Positions 12,191 through 23,600 of a stretch of DNA of 64,000 bases are shown piece after piece. Positions within the stretch are counted from its first letter, which is position 1. Each line of letters starts with the position of its first letter. The notes below the pieces were generated by a model. The model saw only the letters and a list, made by a program, of their open reading frames with translations. It made no database searches and was not told the origin of the DNA. The position numbers were made by a program, and so were the translations under genes. This DNA is from Nectonema munidae (Eukaryota > Nematomorpha > Nectonematoida > Nectonematidae): NCBI GenBank assembly GCA_030549495.1, contig JAUIRK010000677.1:372001-436000 (forward strand), written 5' to 3'.

Positions 12191-12355
12191 CATGTCACAA
12201 AGATTCCTGTAGAAAACTCTTCACCACCTCTAATTGAGATTCCTAAGGTATTTTTGGAACTGTTGTATTGTAACTTCTTGATTTTGAGTAAGGCTTCACT
12301 TTGTAGCTTAGCAATGTTTACACTCTTGGAAATGGTTTGGTCTTTCACATCATAC
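12191..12355 (-). CDS. PDZ-domain exon (N-terminal half of the domain)
   Basis: A 165-nt exon, too short to stand out as an open frame. On the minus strand it encodes a basic lead-in (KLQSEALLKIKKLQYNSSK) followed by the carboxylate-binding loop and first strands of a PDZ domain: TLGISIRGGEEFSTGIFVT. The LGISIRGG text is the diagnostic GLGF-type loop. It is bounded by an acceptor (TTTTTATAG, AG at 12357-12356) and a good donor (ATG|GTAATC, GT at 12190-12189). The exon ends with two bases of a codon completed by the first base of the exon at 4371-4518, so the two halves give one continuous PDZ fold with GIFVTWVNKKSLADLIG at the junction. Likely product: a whirlin/harmonin-like scaffold protein (inference). 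No start codon or upstream exon could be secured. Confidence 0.72.
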
Positions 12356-12498
12356 CTATAAAAATTTGTATCCCCTTATATATATATAAAAATATTTCAA
12401 TGGTACAAAAAAAGATGATAATCAAATATAAAGTTTTTTATTGATTCTGCATAATAATAGAGATATGCACTTGTATTACAGGATTTAAACAAATTAAT

Positions 12499-12665
12499 GG
12501 GGGCGTGAGTAAGGTTGGTTAGATACCGGTTTCGATAACTCAAGGTCTTGGGTTCGATCCCGTATCAAGACTACTTTCCTCATAGTTCGATACAAGCAGC
12601 GCAATTGTGCCTTCTCGGTGAAAACACCCTAAGGTACCTTTGCTTTTACCTACTAAACAAGATAA
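12499..12665 (+). mobile_element. tRNA-derived SINE, copy 1
   Basis: The head carries RNA polymerase III promoter-like boxes: a box A-like GTGAGTAAGGTTGGTTAG (from 12505) and a box B GGTTCGATCCC (from 12551). The body that follows contains CATAGTTCGATACAAGC and GGTGAAAACACCC. The same order recurs at 23437-23600 (plus) and, more diverged, at 30068-30240 (minus). The region cannot fold as a functional tRNA; it is a tRNA-like SINE head plus unrelated tail. Confidence 0.68.
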
Positions 12666-14100
12666 AATATCAGTTTGGGATTAAAATTGTAATGTTAGTA
12701 GATATTTATCAAAAAAAATTATTTAAGTTATAGAAAATATATATAACAAAAAATGTACACCAAATATGAAAACAGGAAATAATACTAGTCTTTTGAAAAA
12801 ATTTCAAAAATTTGTTCGGGAAATAATAGCTCTTCTGTCAGTGATTCAACAAGTTTGTTTGGATCTTTCATTTATGACATTTCAGTGGCAAAAGGTCTCA
12901 TTATCCACATCTCTGCTGAAGGTATGTTCACTCAAATTTAGCTATTGAAGTGATATTTCAATATTTTAAATTTTCCGAGATTTCTTTACTTGAATCTGAA
13001 AATACTTTAGTTCTTCACTAATGATCTGATCAAAATTTGGAAAGAGAAAGTTATATAGAATGACTCCAAAATTTCACTAATTTAAAATTTCACTAATAAT
13101 AATAAAACTAAAATTTCACTAATTAAAATGTCAATGACTAAAGTTTTGAAAAATAAATATGAAAACACCTTTTATTAAGAAATTTTAAGAAAAAAATAAA
13201 ATCCTACTTACAATTAATTTAAGGATTTTATGAAGTTATAAATAAAGTGAATGTGTGAAGGGTTGAGTAAAGAGTGCAATGAATGAAAAAGAAGTTAAAA
13301 GCAAATAAATAAATAAATGGGGGTATCCGCCTTACCATAACATATCTCTACTTTGTGGCATACTGAGGAAGAGTCAATATCTTGAGTGGATTTGAGCATA
13401 TGCATTCGGCAAATAACATAAATGCGACAGGTTCAATACAACTTCGAATCGCATGATATGCTGCTATCACTGCATATAGATTTAAATATCCATAATTTCT
13501 GGCGAAAGAAATTATTGCAAAAGGTATTATCGATTTGTAAGAAAAAGACCTTTTCTTCTAAGGTAAAAGTGTATGTCTTGGACTTTATAATAGGAGAGTA
13601 AATCGATTTCAAAGCTATTCTTAGACACTCTGTGCTGAAAATTGCCTTTCTTGTTCGATATTTGTTTGGAGATGACTTGAGACAAGTAATTTCAGTTCTA
13701 TAAAGAAATATAAAGAGACCTTTAATTAATATAATCTCAAAGAATCAATATAAAAGCGTGATATATTTTTTCCTTTAACATCTTTTCCTCTAGCTTGCTG
13801 TCTTTCACCCCTACTTCCATTTTGAGCAAACCTAGAGGTTACATGTGCAAGTCTCAATATAATTTGAAACGAGCAAGCTTGCTAACTCAACATTTAAATT
13901 GTTTTGAATTGTGTTTTATGCCTTCAAAATCGAAACGTGTTTCTGATTTAGCGTTTTAGACTAGATTATTTGAAGACTTGGATATTTTCCACTTTTCTCG
14001 AAAGAACATTACGACCATAAAACATTCTTTTATTTACATTATATCTAAAAAAAGGATAGAAAGGAATCCTTTTCATCTCAACTGATTCATTTGTAAGATA
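12666..14100. other. A+T-rich sequence with an (AAAT)n tract
   Basis: Contains a short AAAT tract (13301-13318) and an unusually open, less A+T-rich block at 13330-13700 on the minus strand. That block was examined as further PDZ-gene exons but the phases do not work (see rejected items). Otherwise nothing recognised. Confidence 0.3.
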
Positions 14101-14738
14101 AAAAATTGTTTTGAAAGGATGATGATATTGCGCAACATTTTTGAACCATTGTGTTTTAAGGAATTGAAATAAGTTTTAATTAAATAACAATTATGTGTTT
14201 TTAGGAATTGAAATTTGCAGATGGTGATACAGTGATAATAAATAAGACTTTTAGCTTATACAATTTTCTCTTAAAAAACAAATCACAGGCTTAAAAGGTC
14301 TCAGACACTCAGAAATTAGTTTTATTTTATTTATATTTAATTCTTACGATTTTTTGTCTACACAGAAGTTAGAAACTTAGTGTATCACTGTTTTCTTTAC
14401 CAGAAAGAAACAGTTTAGATGTTGTCTATCTACTTAGACAAAAAATCGCATTAAAAATTAAATATAAATAAAATAGAACTGATTTATGAGTAGTTAGCTT
14501 TTATGCTTTTATTTTAAGAGTGATTTTTCTAGAGTTTTTATTATTTCTTTGAAATTTTAAGAGAAAATTGTGTAACCTAAAAGTCTTTATTGTTTATTAT
14601 CACTGTCTTCCCATTAGGAAATTTCAATTCATAAAAAGACATCACTGTTATTTAATTAAAACTTATTTCAATTCCTTAAATCACAATAGTATATTTAATC
14701 AAAAATGTTGCCCAATATCATACTTTCAAAACATTTTT
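14101..14738. repeat. 638-bp foldback element with long inverted arms
   Basis: The left arm (about 14101-14366) and right arm (about 14431-14738) are near-complete reverse complements. Examples: GGAATTGAAATAAGTTTTAA (14160 region) against its complement near 14670, CAATTTTCTCTTAAAA (14263 region) against TTTTAAGAGAAAATTG (14557 region), and TATTTATATTTAATTC near 14328 against the complement near 14455. The loop is about 65 nt. No coding content. A transcript across it would form a long imperfect hairpin. Class unassigned; it could be a foldback MITE or a local inverted duplication. Confidence 0.82.
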
Positions 14739-15429
14739 TTGTCTGCCCTTAGTTTAATCTTTAAAAAACTTTCGGGAAGATTTCACGGCATCAAAATTTT
14801 TCGTTAAATTTTGTCAAGTCAACAAAATATTTTTGCTAAAATTTTCCAATTTTGGAAATAAGAAGTATTGATTTAATGCTATAAATTTTTTAAGGGTGGC
14901 TTGTATAATTTTAAAGCGCATAAAATAAGCTTTAAAGCATCCTAAGATTTGACTCAAATTGGATCTGTAAATACTGTTAATAGTACACAACGAAAAATAC
15001 GTACTAGAGGAGTGGTGACGCCATATAGATAGTGAAGGTAAACGTAGGTACCTTAAACGTTAGTACCTTAAACGTAGGTGCGTCCACTTATGATTATATC
15101 TTCTTTTTTTGCATAAATATTTACTATGGGTGTAATACAGTCAGTAAGACATGCTATATAGTAGTGCGAATAAATCATTAACAGAGTGTGAAATCACAGT
15201 GTAACACATATTTTGTTCCCAGGTTCTAAATATCATTTCGTAGTTTCTTTTACTATATTATTATTATTATAAAAAACAATTATTTAATCAAAAGTTTGGA
15301 TTTGTACTTTGCAGGCACGACCTTGATATTTAAAAATTTTCATATATTTTAGGAAACAAACATATTTTCCAAATTTATCAGTTCATATATTTAAATTGAC
15401 AGAAAACATATTTATCTAATCTTATTGTA
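14739..15429. other. A+T-rich spacer
   Basis: Includes a small direct repeat of AACGTAGGT-like motifs at 15030-15080. No gene seen. Confidence 0.35.
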
Positions 15430-16160
15430 GTGGCCCTGATACCTTCGCTTTATCTCCTTAACATCTGGTGGAATCGTTTGCCTTGCTCTTTGAAATATCA
15501 GTCCATATTGTCCTACAATTTTTCCAAGTGAGCATATGAAGTTTATGGAAGATTATGCATCCCATGGCTCCAAAAGATTTTAATAGATCCTGCACCAGTT
15601 GCTGGTAGTTTTCAGCTCTTTGTTGCCCAGAAAACCATTAATATCAGCCTTGAAACAGTTCCATTTTGTTTCCTCAATTCTAATGAACGTATTGGAAAAC
15701 TTAGTAGACTCAAACACCTTCTTTTATCTTCTTTATCTCTGGGGCCAAGGAAAACTTCACCTTTTATTTTGGATTCAGATAACTTAGGAAACAACTCGAG
15801 GAGGTATTTAAAAGCTTTTGATTTTGGATTTAGAGTGTTTACAAACGGCTTCCAAACCCTAAATTGATGTGCAATGGCGGCATATGCTGAGATGATTACG
15901 CCTCTTTCTAGCATCTACCATGCAAAAAAACCGTTTGTGAATATAACCAGACTCGCGGGTTTGAAAATTTCAGAGATCTTTCTCACCTCGCAGCCACCCT
16001 TCCAATGTCTTACAACAATAATGAGGAGCCCTTATCCACAAATGGCATCATAAAGTACTTATGGTAGGCTTTACAAAACTTTGCCGATGATTTCAACAAG
16101 AATTTTTTACCTCTCTTTATATATTCTCCGCATATAAAACAGACTTTGTAGCTATCTCAA
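15430..16160 (-). pseudogene. Decayed copy of an uncharacterised repeated arthropod protein family
   Basis: Minus-strand remnant of the same family as the gene at 56189-58024. It retains an N-terminal patch (FICGEYIKR, then KFCKAYHKYF and HYCCKTLEGWLRGEK, about 16160-15960), then an internal deletion, then FVNTLNPKSKAFKYLLELFP and KLSESKIKGEVFLGP (about 15870-15700), and finally scattered traces of the conserved C-terminus down to RRYQGHY (about 15450-15430). Multiple frameshifts and stops. Two copies about 41 kb apart support a mobile or multicopy nature. Function of the family is not known to me. Confidence 0.7.
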
Positions 16161-16209
16161 AACATCAATCAAAGTTGATAAAACCTGTCAAAAATAAGAC
16201 TGGTTTTTA

Positions 16210-17870
16210 CCTCAAAATACACGTAAAATGGTTACACTTATAAAGCCATCAGTGGTCTTTTTTTCAAGTAGCTTTCTTTTCTTGTTCCTTTGATCATACA
16301 TTGAAACTCTAGAAGGGGTGTAAGACGAAATAGAAACAACAATTCCCATCACGCCCATAACAAGATTCTTTTGATGTTGAAGATGAATAAAATCTTTTAT
16401 TTTCATCATTCATTTTGAAGAGTACCCAACAGTTTTGCACCACAATGCCGAATATGTTCGTAATAAATCTTCCATCTCTATAGTACTGGGAAGTGAAGTA
16501 AAGACTAAGATTCTGATCTACTCGATCAACATGCCCCATTGAACTGTTGAAAAATTTTACTTGCTTTGGAATTTCATCTTTTTTAAATTTCTACTGAAAT
16601 TATCATGACCACATTGATGATGATTCGTACTCACAAAAATAATTGGGAATTTACATTTTTTATCATGGTATATTGAAAACTGGGCAGTTTTTCCGTCGTT
16701 ATACTTTTTTACTAAAGCGTCAAATTTCCTACAAAATTTGGAAGTTATTTGCTTGCAGAAGAATTCTCTTATTAAGTCGGGATGAATGAAAGTCGTGAGT
16801 CTCATTCGTGAAAATGTTCCGTTGCAAGAAATTCCATTGTCTAAAAGAAATTCAACAACGACTTTGTTGAAAAAAAAACTATCCACAGTGAGATTCAATC
16901 CTGAATGCAAAAACTTTTTCATAATTTGTTGTACCAACTCATAAATACTCTCTGATATAAGAAAAATAATACTCTGAATATTACTCTAAATATAAAATAA
17001 TACATTCTGATATAAGAACGCAAAAGAAAATAATAAGAGTTGAATTGCTTTGATGCTTGTAAAAATATATCATATATATAGTGTTCATCGTCTGCAACAA
17101 CAAACAATTTTTGGCAGGCCTTCTCTTTTTTAACTTTTATGAAAGTTTGAGAGGGTCCCTTCACGAAAAGTATTTTCTCAAAATTTCATCTAGACAAATA
17201 TTGGAGTTAGTATGAGTCTACTTATATTTTATAAATAAACTTGACATTTTTGAACACAAATTATTGATATCTTTGGTCATGAAGTATTCACATGTCCCAT
17301 CGTTTTTCATTTTTTTTTATCTCTTTATTGGCTTTCATATCAAAAACTTCGGTGTACTCAAATTTTCCAGGCGCTAAATATCGTCCAATTTCAAGAAGTT
17401 TATTATATGAAATAGGTTTATTGATACACCGTACTGGTCTTATATATATATTTCTAAACTTCTATGAAATCTCTGAATTCTAACATGTTCACCTTTGTCC
17501 GTATTCATCAACAAATGCAATCCAAGATATTGGTAAATGTCTTCTTTTGAGAACTTATCATTTGTAATTTTACTTTTATTTTTAACGTTTTCATTTGTCT
17601 CAAACAAAATGTGATCTATAATTTATCCAAAACAATAGTTGAAAAAAGTTTTTTATCATTAAAAAGGTTTTCTGCGATTTTCTGCACATTAGGTTTGTTA
17701 ACAATATGATTTCTTACATTTTTCCAAAAAAACTTCTGGTGGAGTCTTTACCAGTGACCAATTTTTCAAATCATCATCAGGTATAAGCAGGTTTTCAGAA
17801 GGTACGCTGATGTATGATGTACTTGTAGAAGGATCATAGTTAATAGTAAGACGTATAGAGGACATAACGA
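16210..17870 (-). pseudogene. Decayed piggyBac transposase, copy 1
   Basis: Minus-strand piggyBac-type transposase broken into several frames. From the N-terminus: MSSIRLTINYDPSTSTSY (start about 17864), NWSLVKTPPEVFLEK, FSKEDIYQYLGLHLLMNTDK (equivalent to the family's EI..FLGI..MG block), KLFVVADDEHYIYDIF (about 17110), LNLTVDSFFFNKVVVEFLLD (second catalytic Asp region, about 16890), and GHVDRVDQNLSLYFTSQYY (third catalytic Asp region, about 16530). At least six stops or frameshifts. It lies just upstream (minus sense) of the decayed gene at 15430-16160 and is followed at 18970-20360 by another piggyBac copy. Confidence 0.76.
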
Positions 17871-18337
17871 TGAAAACAGTAGAAATATGAATTTTTATAG
17901 CAGCAAAGAAATTAAATGGAAATGAAATGACTATGAAAGCTTAGCAAGCGTTCATATAAAATAACTCAAATAATTCATATGTGATTGATTTGTTTTAATA
18001 GCCAAGTAATATAGTAGTTGTGACATATATGGTAATCGAAGGTTCTATCGAAAGACACAAAACTTAGATATGTCAAAAGCAGTTTTGGCAGCTTTCTTTG
18101 TTTTTCTCTTTCTCTCACATATGTTCACCATAAGCACAAAGCTTATAAGCACAAATTCGATTAGCACACACCTTTGAAATTCTTTTATTGTCTTCAAATA
18201 CGATTACATCAATACACGCACAAATCTCTATAAGCACCGATTTTGTTAATAAAAATTTTAATTGAAAAGTTGTACGATTTACTTCCTATATTTTGCATAT
18301 TGTTTGTTTTACATAAGAGCTTATATCGAATGTCGAG

Positions 18338-18478
18338 AGCAAAAATCGAATGGTGTGATTTTTACCGAAATCCATCGGAATCCCCCGATATCCACCTCAA
18401 AAGTGTATTTTTTGGTAAGACATCTACCAAGTGGTTTTTTAAAGCCAAAAACCTATTTTACATCGATACCCTAGAATG
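18338..18478 (+). repeat. Dispersed repeat with GGAATCC-type motifs
   Basis: This segment (GTGTGATTTTTACCGAAATC through CTATTTTACATCGAT) matches, block by block, the reverse complement of 22115-22225, which also runs from GTGATTTTTT and GGAAT..CCCC to TTTTACATCGAT. A partial third copy is at 21983-22018. Class unknown. The surrounding 17871-18969 is otherwise A+T-rich without a gene. Confidence 0.45.
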
Positions 18479-18969
18479 GCCGCATAGGGTCTGAGCGGTC
18501 TTGCACTATTTTGACTCAAAAATTTTAATAAAAATTAGGCAAAAATTAAAAAATTAACACCACGTAAATTCCAAATTACCTATCTACTTTAATATAATAT
18601 AATAAAAAGTTCGAATTTTGAAAACGATTTAACATAAATCACAAAAAATGGGGATTTAACGCCATCTATAAAATTCTTAACTTTTTCATTATATGACTTT
18701 TTATAAATTTTGTAAATTTATTTCGGAAATGAAAAAGTTCATATGTTTTTCCATAAAACGTAGTTTTTTGGAACTGTTGAGTGTTATTTTTTCTAAAAAG
18801 TATGGAATAGTAATTAAATTGGGTAATCGAAAAAATTAAAACTTCTCTTTTTTGAAAATGTATGATAAATTTGGCTTTATTTTAAGAAATTAAGAAGAAA
18901 AAAATAAAAATTAATATGTAAAAGCAAACACAAGGATAAAATTAAAAATCATTGAAACCCTTTCCACAT

Positions 18970-20360
18970 AAAATTCTTTTAACCTTTTTGGAAAACTCTC
19001 TTCTTGTTTTCTTTTAGATTTGGCATGGCCACCTTTTTTTGATAGGCGAAACAAGAAAAGAGATGTTCTCGCTTTGAACATGTATTTTCATAGAAGTTAG
19101 CCATAAGAAAACATAGCAGCGAAAGTACCGTTCTTCTGCCACTAAATTTTTTTAAAAATGTTGAAGTACTAGCTGATAATGAAGATTCGGTTTTTAAATT
19201 ATTTTCTAAAATGATATAAGTATTCAAAACTGCTGTCTAAATAATTGGACCAAATAACATTCCGCCAACGTCTAGATATTCGATATGTTGTGTATTTTCT
19301 TAACATTTGATTTATCCATACCTGACTTTACGCTATTATACATGTCTATTGACTCAGGTAATCTTTTTGATCCTATAATTTGCAATTCTCTAAAATGTTG
19401 AGTACAAATCATGAGAACTGCTTTAAAATGTTTTTTGAATGGTTCTTAGGATCATATGGAACTAGAGAAGAAAATTTTGAATATATAATCCTCCTTGAGG
19501 TAAAATAACCTTTTCTACTAACCTCTTCACAATTTCTACTCCACTAAAATATTCTTTATTTTCTAATCTACTTACATATATTTCAGGGACCATAATATAA
19601 AAATGTCTTGAAGCATTTAAGTGGTACATTTTAATACCCCATTTCCCGGGCTTACTATAGGTTCAAAAATTTTAATAGGGTACCCTCCCCTGAATCTAAT
19701 CACCTGTTCATCAACAGTAACATAATCTGAAGGCGTCCAATACCTAAAAAAACAAAATAAATATTCTACCAATAAAAATACTAAAAAATACTTTCTAAAG
19801 ATGGCATAAAAATGATTGAGCAAACACACAGCTTTGATCCTATCCGATCTTCTAGTTCTTTCATATAGATTGTGAAATCGCAAAAATCTTATGATGAACT
19901 TTAGATCATTTCTTCCCATTAAATCTTTCAAAAAATGACCTCTGTGACTTTTATAAAGATCATCACATTGATCTCCTTCAATTCCAAGCATAAACAAAGT
20001 AGAACTATAACCAAGAAATTTTTCAACCAGAAGCGAGTTCTTTTGAAATATCTTTTTTCGTTCATTATATTTTTCTACAGCCTTTTTTGTTAAATTGAAA
20101 ATTTAACAAAAAAGAAAAACAGGAGGCAGTAACAAATTCCATACATATAATGCATCTGTTTTGCCTTTGGCATTTTCTTTAAGACCAGAAGGAATTTCAG
20201 ACATGTTACGCAAATTGATACTCCTTGGCCTTCGCCTTGTTGTTGGAGCATCAAAAGTATAATGAGTTTCATCAGCAGCTTTTATTTCAATTTCACTACT
20301 ATCATCGCTTTCAGAGGTAGAATAAGAAGTTGGGTTTAGTGATGATAAAGTCATATTTTA
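18970..20360 (-). pseudogene. Decayed piggyBac transposase, copy 2
   Basis: Minus-strand piggyBac-type transposase. The N-terminus has a Ser/Asp-rich acidic segment (TSESDDSSEIEI, about 20310), a mid block HFLKDLMGRNDLKFIIRFLR followed by SDRIKAV, and PSDYVTVDEQVIRFRGGYP (about 19725-19660), which contains the first catalytic Asp in the family signature VDEQ.I.FRG. A small in-frame intron-like insert lies at about 19738-19790, just before the VDEQ block. Further decayed text (HFYIMVPEIYV, VEKVILPQGGLYI) continues to about 19450, and a degraded C-terminus may reach 18970. It is clearly a different copy from that at 16210-17870. Confidence 0.75.
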
Positions 20361-20818
20361 TCCATTTGAATCTTGAATAGAATCAGAACTATTCATTTTG
20401 CAAAATAAATGAGGGCTTTTTATAAAAGAGCAAATAACAATACTTTCACAACTTTTCAATTATAAACATATAAGATGAAGAAGTAAAAGAACATGTGAGA
20501 ACAAAATATAGAATATAAGAGGAATCAAATAACACAATGTGGAATCGTCTAATTGAAATACACATCATATGCGTGGTTTATATACATATCATATGTGTGA
20601 AATCTTAGAATCTGATTATAAAGAGCATATAAAGCATAAAAAACATAATAATCTGAAAATATCAATATTATTCTCATTCATCCTATATAGCACATTTATA
20701 ATACCAATATTTTTTTATTTGCTTTAGAAGATGGAAAAAAGCATTATTTAGAAAAAGCCAACATATGGTAAATAAAGCCTTCGAGTCTTCGAATGATAAT
20801 TTCTTAATTTGTATACGC

Positions 20819-20940
20819 GACGCCTTATGGCTGGAGTATATGTTAATAACTTTATAAAAATATAGATCATGTCCCTTCATATACCTTGGGCTGCAGTATA
20901 TGCGTGTAACTTTATAAATATATAGATAAATTCCAGAAAG
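20819..20940. repeat. Tandem duplication of about 60 bp
   Basis: Two adjacent diverged units share TGG(A/C)GTATATG, AACTTTATAAA and ATATAGAT. The rest of 20361-21170 is A+T-rich with no gene. Confidence 0.5.
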
Positions 20941-21169
20941 TGGTGATACGTTGAACACCAGTGATCTAAAATTTATCGTTTGTTAAATTTTCATATGAAT
21001 ACGTGTGAATATTAATGTTTCTATATTGAATAATACACAAAATAAAAAGTGTTTTTTTATTTTTTCTCGGACAAAATATGAATAGAATAAAATAGATGGG
21101 GTTAGCTTTTTCATAAAAGAGTAATAGTAAAGTATTATCCATTTATATAACCTTTAGAGTTAAGTATTG

Positions 21170-21540
21170 TTTCTGACGTTCGGACCAATATTTTCGGATA
21201 TCGTGGACCGTCCGGAATGCTGAGTCCAGGTCTACCTGGACTTTTCATCCCACTAAACGCCTACCGGCCTTTGTTACTGCATAGCTATACCCTGTTATAT
21301 ATTATTTTACAAGAATGTATGTTACAATATATAAATACAGCTGAGTGATCGATACTATCCTAACGCGAACGCTCCCAATTTGGGAAACAAACTTTTTGTC
21401 TAGTGATAGCTTGATTACTAACCACGTAGAATCGGGTCGCTAGAGCACTACCTAACCGTAAAAACCTTTGAATTCTTCGGAGGAAGAAAACCAGGATAAA
21501 ACCCGCATGACGGAATGTAGTTTATTCCTAAATAAAAGAC
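21170..21540. other. G+C-elevated noncoding patch, possible LTR remnant
   Basis: Stands out from its A+T-rich surroundings. It holds the near-palindrome TCCAGGT-CT-ACCTGGA (about 21224-21239), GGACCGTCCGG, and a TATA-like TATATAAATACAGC (about 21331). No open frame of note. The TATA-like motif and composition would suit part of a solo LTR, but neither TG/CA ends nor a target duplication could be found. Confidence 0.28.
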
Positions 21541-22732
21541 TAAGATTATAAAAGAGATATGCTACAAAAATACAAAAGGATAACCTTTAGAGAGAGGAAA
21601 AAAGTATATCAAAGAAAATAACTATAAATTATTTTTGTAATAAAATACTGGAAATTTAAGGAAGTTTACAAATGACCTATTGAGGCCTTATATGACCATC
21701 AGAAGTTATAAAAGAAGTTAATACGAGTATAGCTTGATTAAGTAAATTTTTAATTATTTTTAGATGGCGTTAACAAAAATTCTTTTTTTTTTCCGAAAAT
21801 GCTTACATTTTTCACCACTCGAAAATTGATTATTTTAATGAAGAAATAAAAATTTTTGATTGTATTGAACATTAACATTTTTAATAAATAGAAATTATCA
21901 AAATGGCCTCTTGCGGCCCATTGCGGCCCTGCATTGCGGCCATTCGAGGTAGTAAAAAATTGCGGCCATGCGAGGGCTTCCCTCATAATTCACCGGAATC
22001 CTTCGGAATCCACCTAAATATTAATTTTTAGTATATCAATTAATTTTTTAACAAGTTGTACCTTCATTAGAAAAGATACTACATCAAAAACAATTCATAT
22101 ATTTAAAAAATATCGATGTAAAACAGGATATTGACTTTCAAGAAACCCCTTGATGCATGTTTTTACAAAAAAAATACTATTTAGGTGAATTCAGGGGTAT
22201 TCCGCTAAAAAATCACATCCGTCGAAATATTTAGATATCAGTTGTCAAATTTGCTATATTTATGTCTACGATGCTTAGTGACTTTTAATCTAATTCCCTA
22301 AAACAGACTTAGATCTTTCAGAATCTGTTATTTCAATTTTATTGTTAGAACATCGTCATATGTAAAAACTAAACTTTACTTTTTACTAAACTAGTCAAGC
22401 ATATAAATTTAAGCTTTATCAAAAATTTTTAAATAAAAAGAAGAATGGGAGCATTAAAACGATCCTCATTCATTGGACTGCGAAGTGAATTGATGTGGTA
22501 GAACTTGATGTGTTTAAATAATAAATTTACAAAAAAAAATTGGATAATATAAAATTAATAAGTGTCACACTTAACTACGATTGAAACATAAAAAACTTTT
22601 TAGGGCTTCTCACTTTAGAGTAAGATTGAATCTAAAAAAGGAGTTGCAGAAATCATCATAATTTTTTAGTTCTACGAAAAGAATTAGATCAAGAAAATTT
22701 TTCAAGCAATTGGCAATGCATTTTTAGGGGGG
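21540..22732. other. Repeat-bearing A+T-rich region
   Basis: At 21905-21970 TTGCGGCC-type motifs recur four times. Segments 21983-22018 and 22180-22217 are inverted relative to each other (ATTTAGGTG.ATTC) and belong to the dispersed repeat also seen at 18338-18478. No gene recognised. Confidence 0.4.
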
Positions 22733-22773
22733 CGTACGCCGGTTCCGCCCCTTTTAAATCCGCCAGTGATATA
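22733..22773 (-). other. hAT-like transposon end
   Basis: Reverse-complemented, this reads CACTGGCGGATTTAAAAGGG followed by GCGGAACCGGCGTACGCCCC, resembling hAT terminal repeats that begin CA(C/G)TGGCGGA. No matching opposite end was found, so it is an orphan terminus. Confidence 0.3.
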
Positions 22774-22784
22774 TAAAACATTTT

Positions 22785-23210
22785 GACAGGTTTGGCCAGA
22801 TTTGATTCATGTTCTGGCATATCTACAAATTATTTCATAGAAAATTAGCGTATCTGAAAATGCTAGTTTATATTTATTTTTAAATACATATACCACTTTT
22901 TGACAGGCTGGGTAATTTTTTATTGATGTTCGGGCTTACCTACAAATTATTTCGTAGAAAATAAGTAAAACCAATGAAATCAGAGATCTGAAGATGAGTT
23001 TATTTTACATATGCCCCTTTTTGACAGATTGAGTACTTTTTGATTGATATATTTTAACATAGCTGTAATGTAAAAAAAATAAGTAACAACAATGCAATCA
23101 GGATATCTGAAAATGCTAGTTTATATGCAAAGTTAATTCACAAAAGCATCTAATACAAAAATATCTTATTGACAGATACTGTCAATTTTGATTGATGAAT
23201 ACTAATTACA
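22785..23210. repeat. Diverged tandem repeats of about 125 bp
   Basis: Three or more units share TTTTTGACAG, TTGATT(G)ATG, ACAAATTATTTC(A/G)TAGAAAAT and ATCTGAAAATGCTAGTTTAT. No coding content. Confidence 0.5.
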
Positions 23211-23436
23211 ATAATAACAAAAAATATTGAAAAATAAATACCATAATCAAATTTAGCACCTTTGAAATATATATAAACATATAATATGCATTAGTGTAGT
23301 CCATGAAAAAATAAAAAATTTATTTTGGTGTTTCTCACCCCTTAAACATTTTATGCTAATCAAAAAATATATTAGACAAAATTTTGAGATATTTGAACAA
23401 GTTTTAGTGGTAGCTCAAGGAGACAAATGTTTTATT

Positions 23437-23600
23437 GGGGCGTGAGTAAGGTTGGTTAGAATCTGTGTTCGATATCTCAAGGTGTCGGGTCGAATCCAGG
23501 CTCGAGACACTTACTCATAGTTCCATACAAAAGGTGCATTTGTTCCTACATGATGAAAACACCGGTTACATTTATCTTTCTTTACATATAAAGCGCAATA
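23437..23600 (+). mobile_element. tRNA-derived SINE, copy 2
   Basis: Same order as copy 1 at 12499: GGGGCGTGAGTAAGGTTGG head with box A-like sequence, a box B-like GGGTCGAATCC at 23487-23497, then CATAGTTCCATACAAAA and GATGAAAACACC. Flanking A+T-rich sequence at 23211-23436 and 23601-24399 holds only a short (CAA)n at about 23966-23980. Confidence 0.66.

Noticed and set aside
12499-12575. Possible tRNA gene with box A and box B
   Set aside because: No cloverleaf with paired acceptor stem can be drawn, and the same head with a shared non-tRNA tail occurs elsewhere: a SINE.
13330-13700. Minus-strand open stretches (TEITCLKSSPNKYRTRK from 13697; YHAIRSCIEPVAFML from 13470) with splice-like borders, as further PDZ-gene exons
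   Set aside because: The two do not join in a common phase (the second would begin with TGA), a second frame is equally open over the first block, and no family is recognised. An RNA-seq check would decide.
14568-14807. 79-codon plus-strand frame
   Set aside because: Lies within the right arm of the foldback element; no motif.
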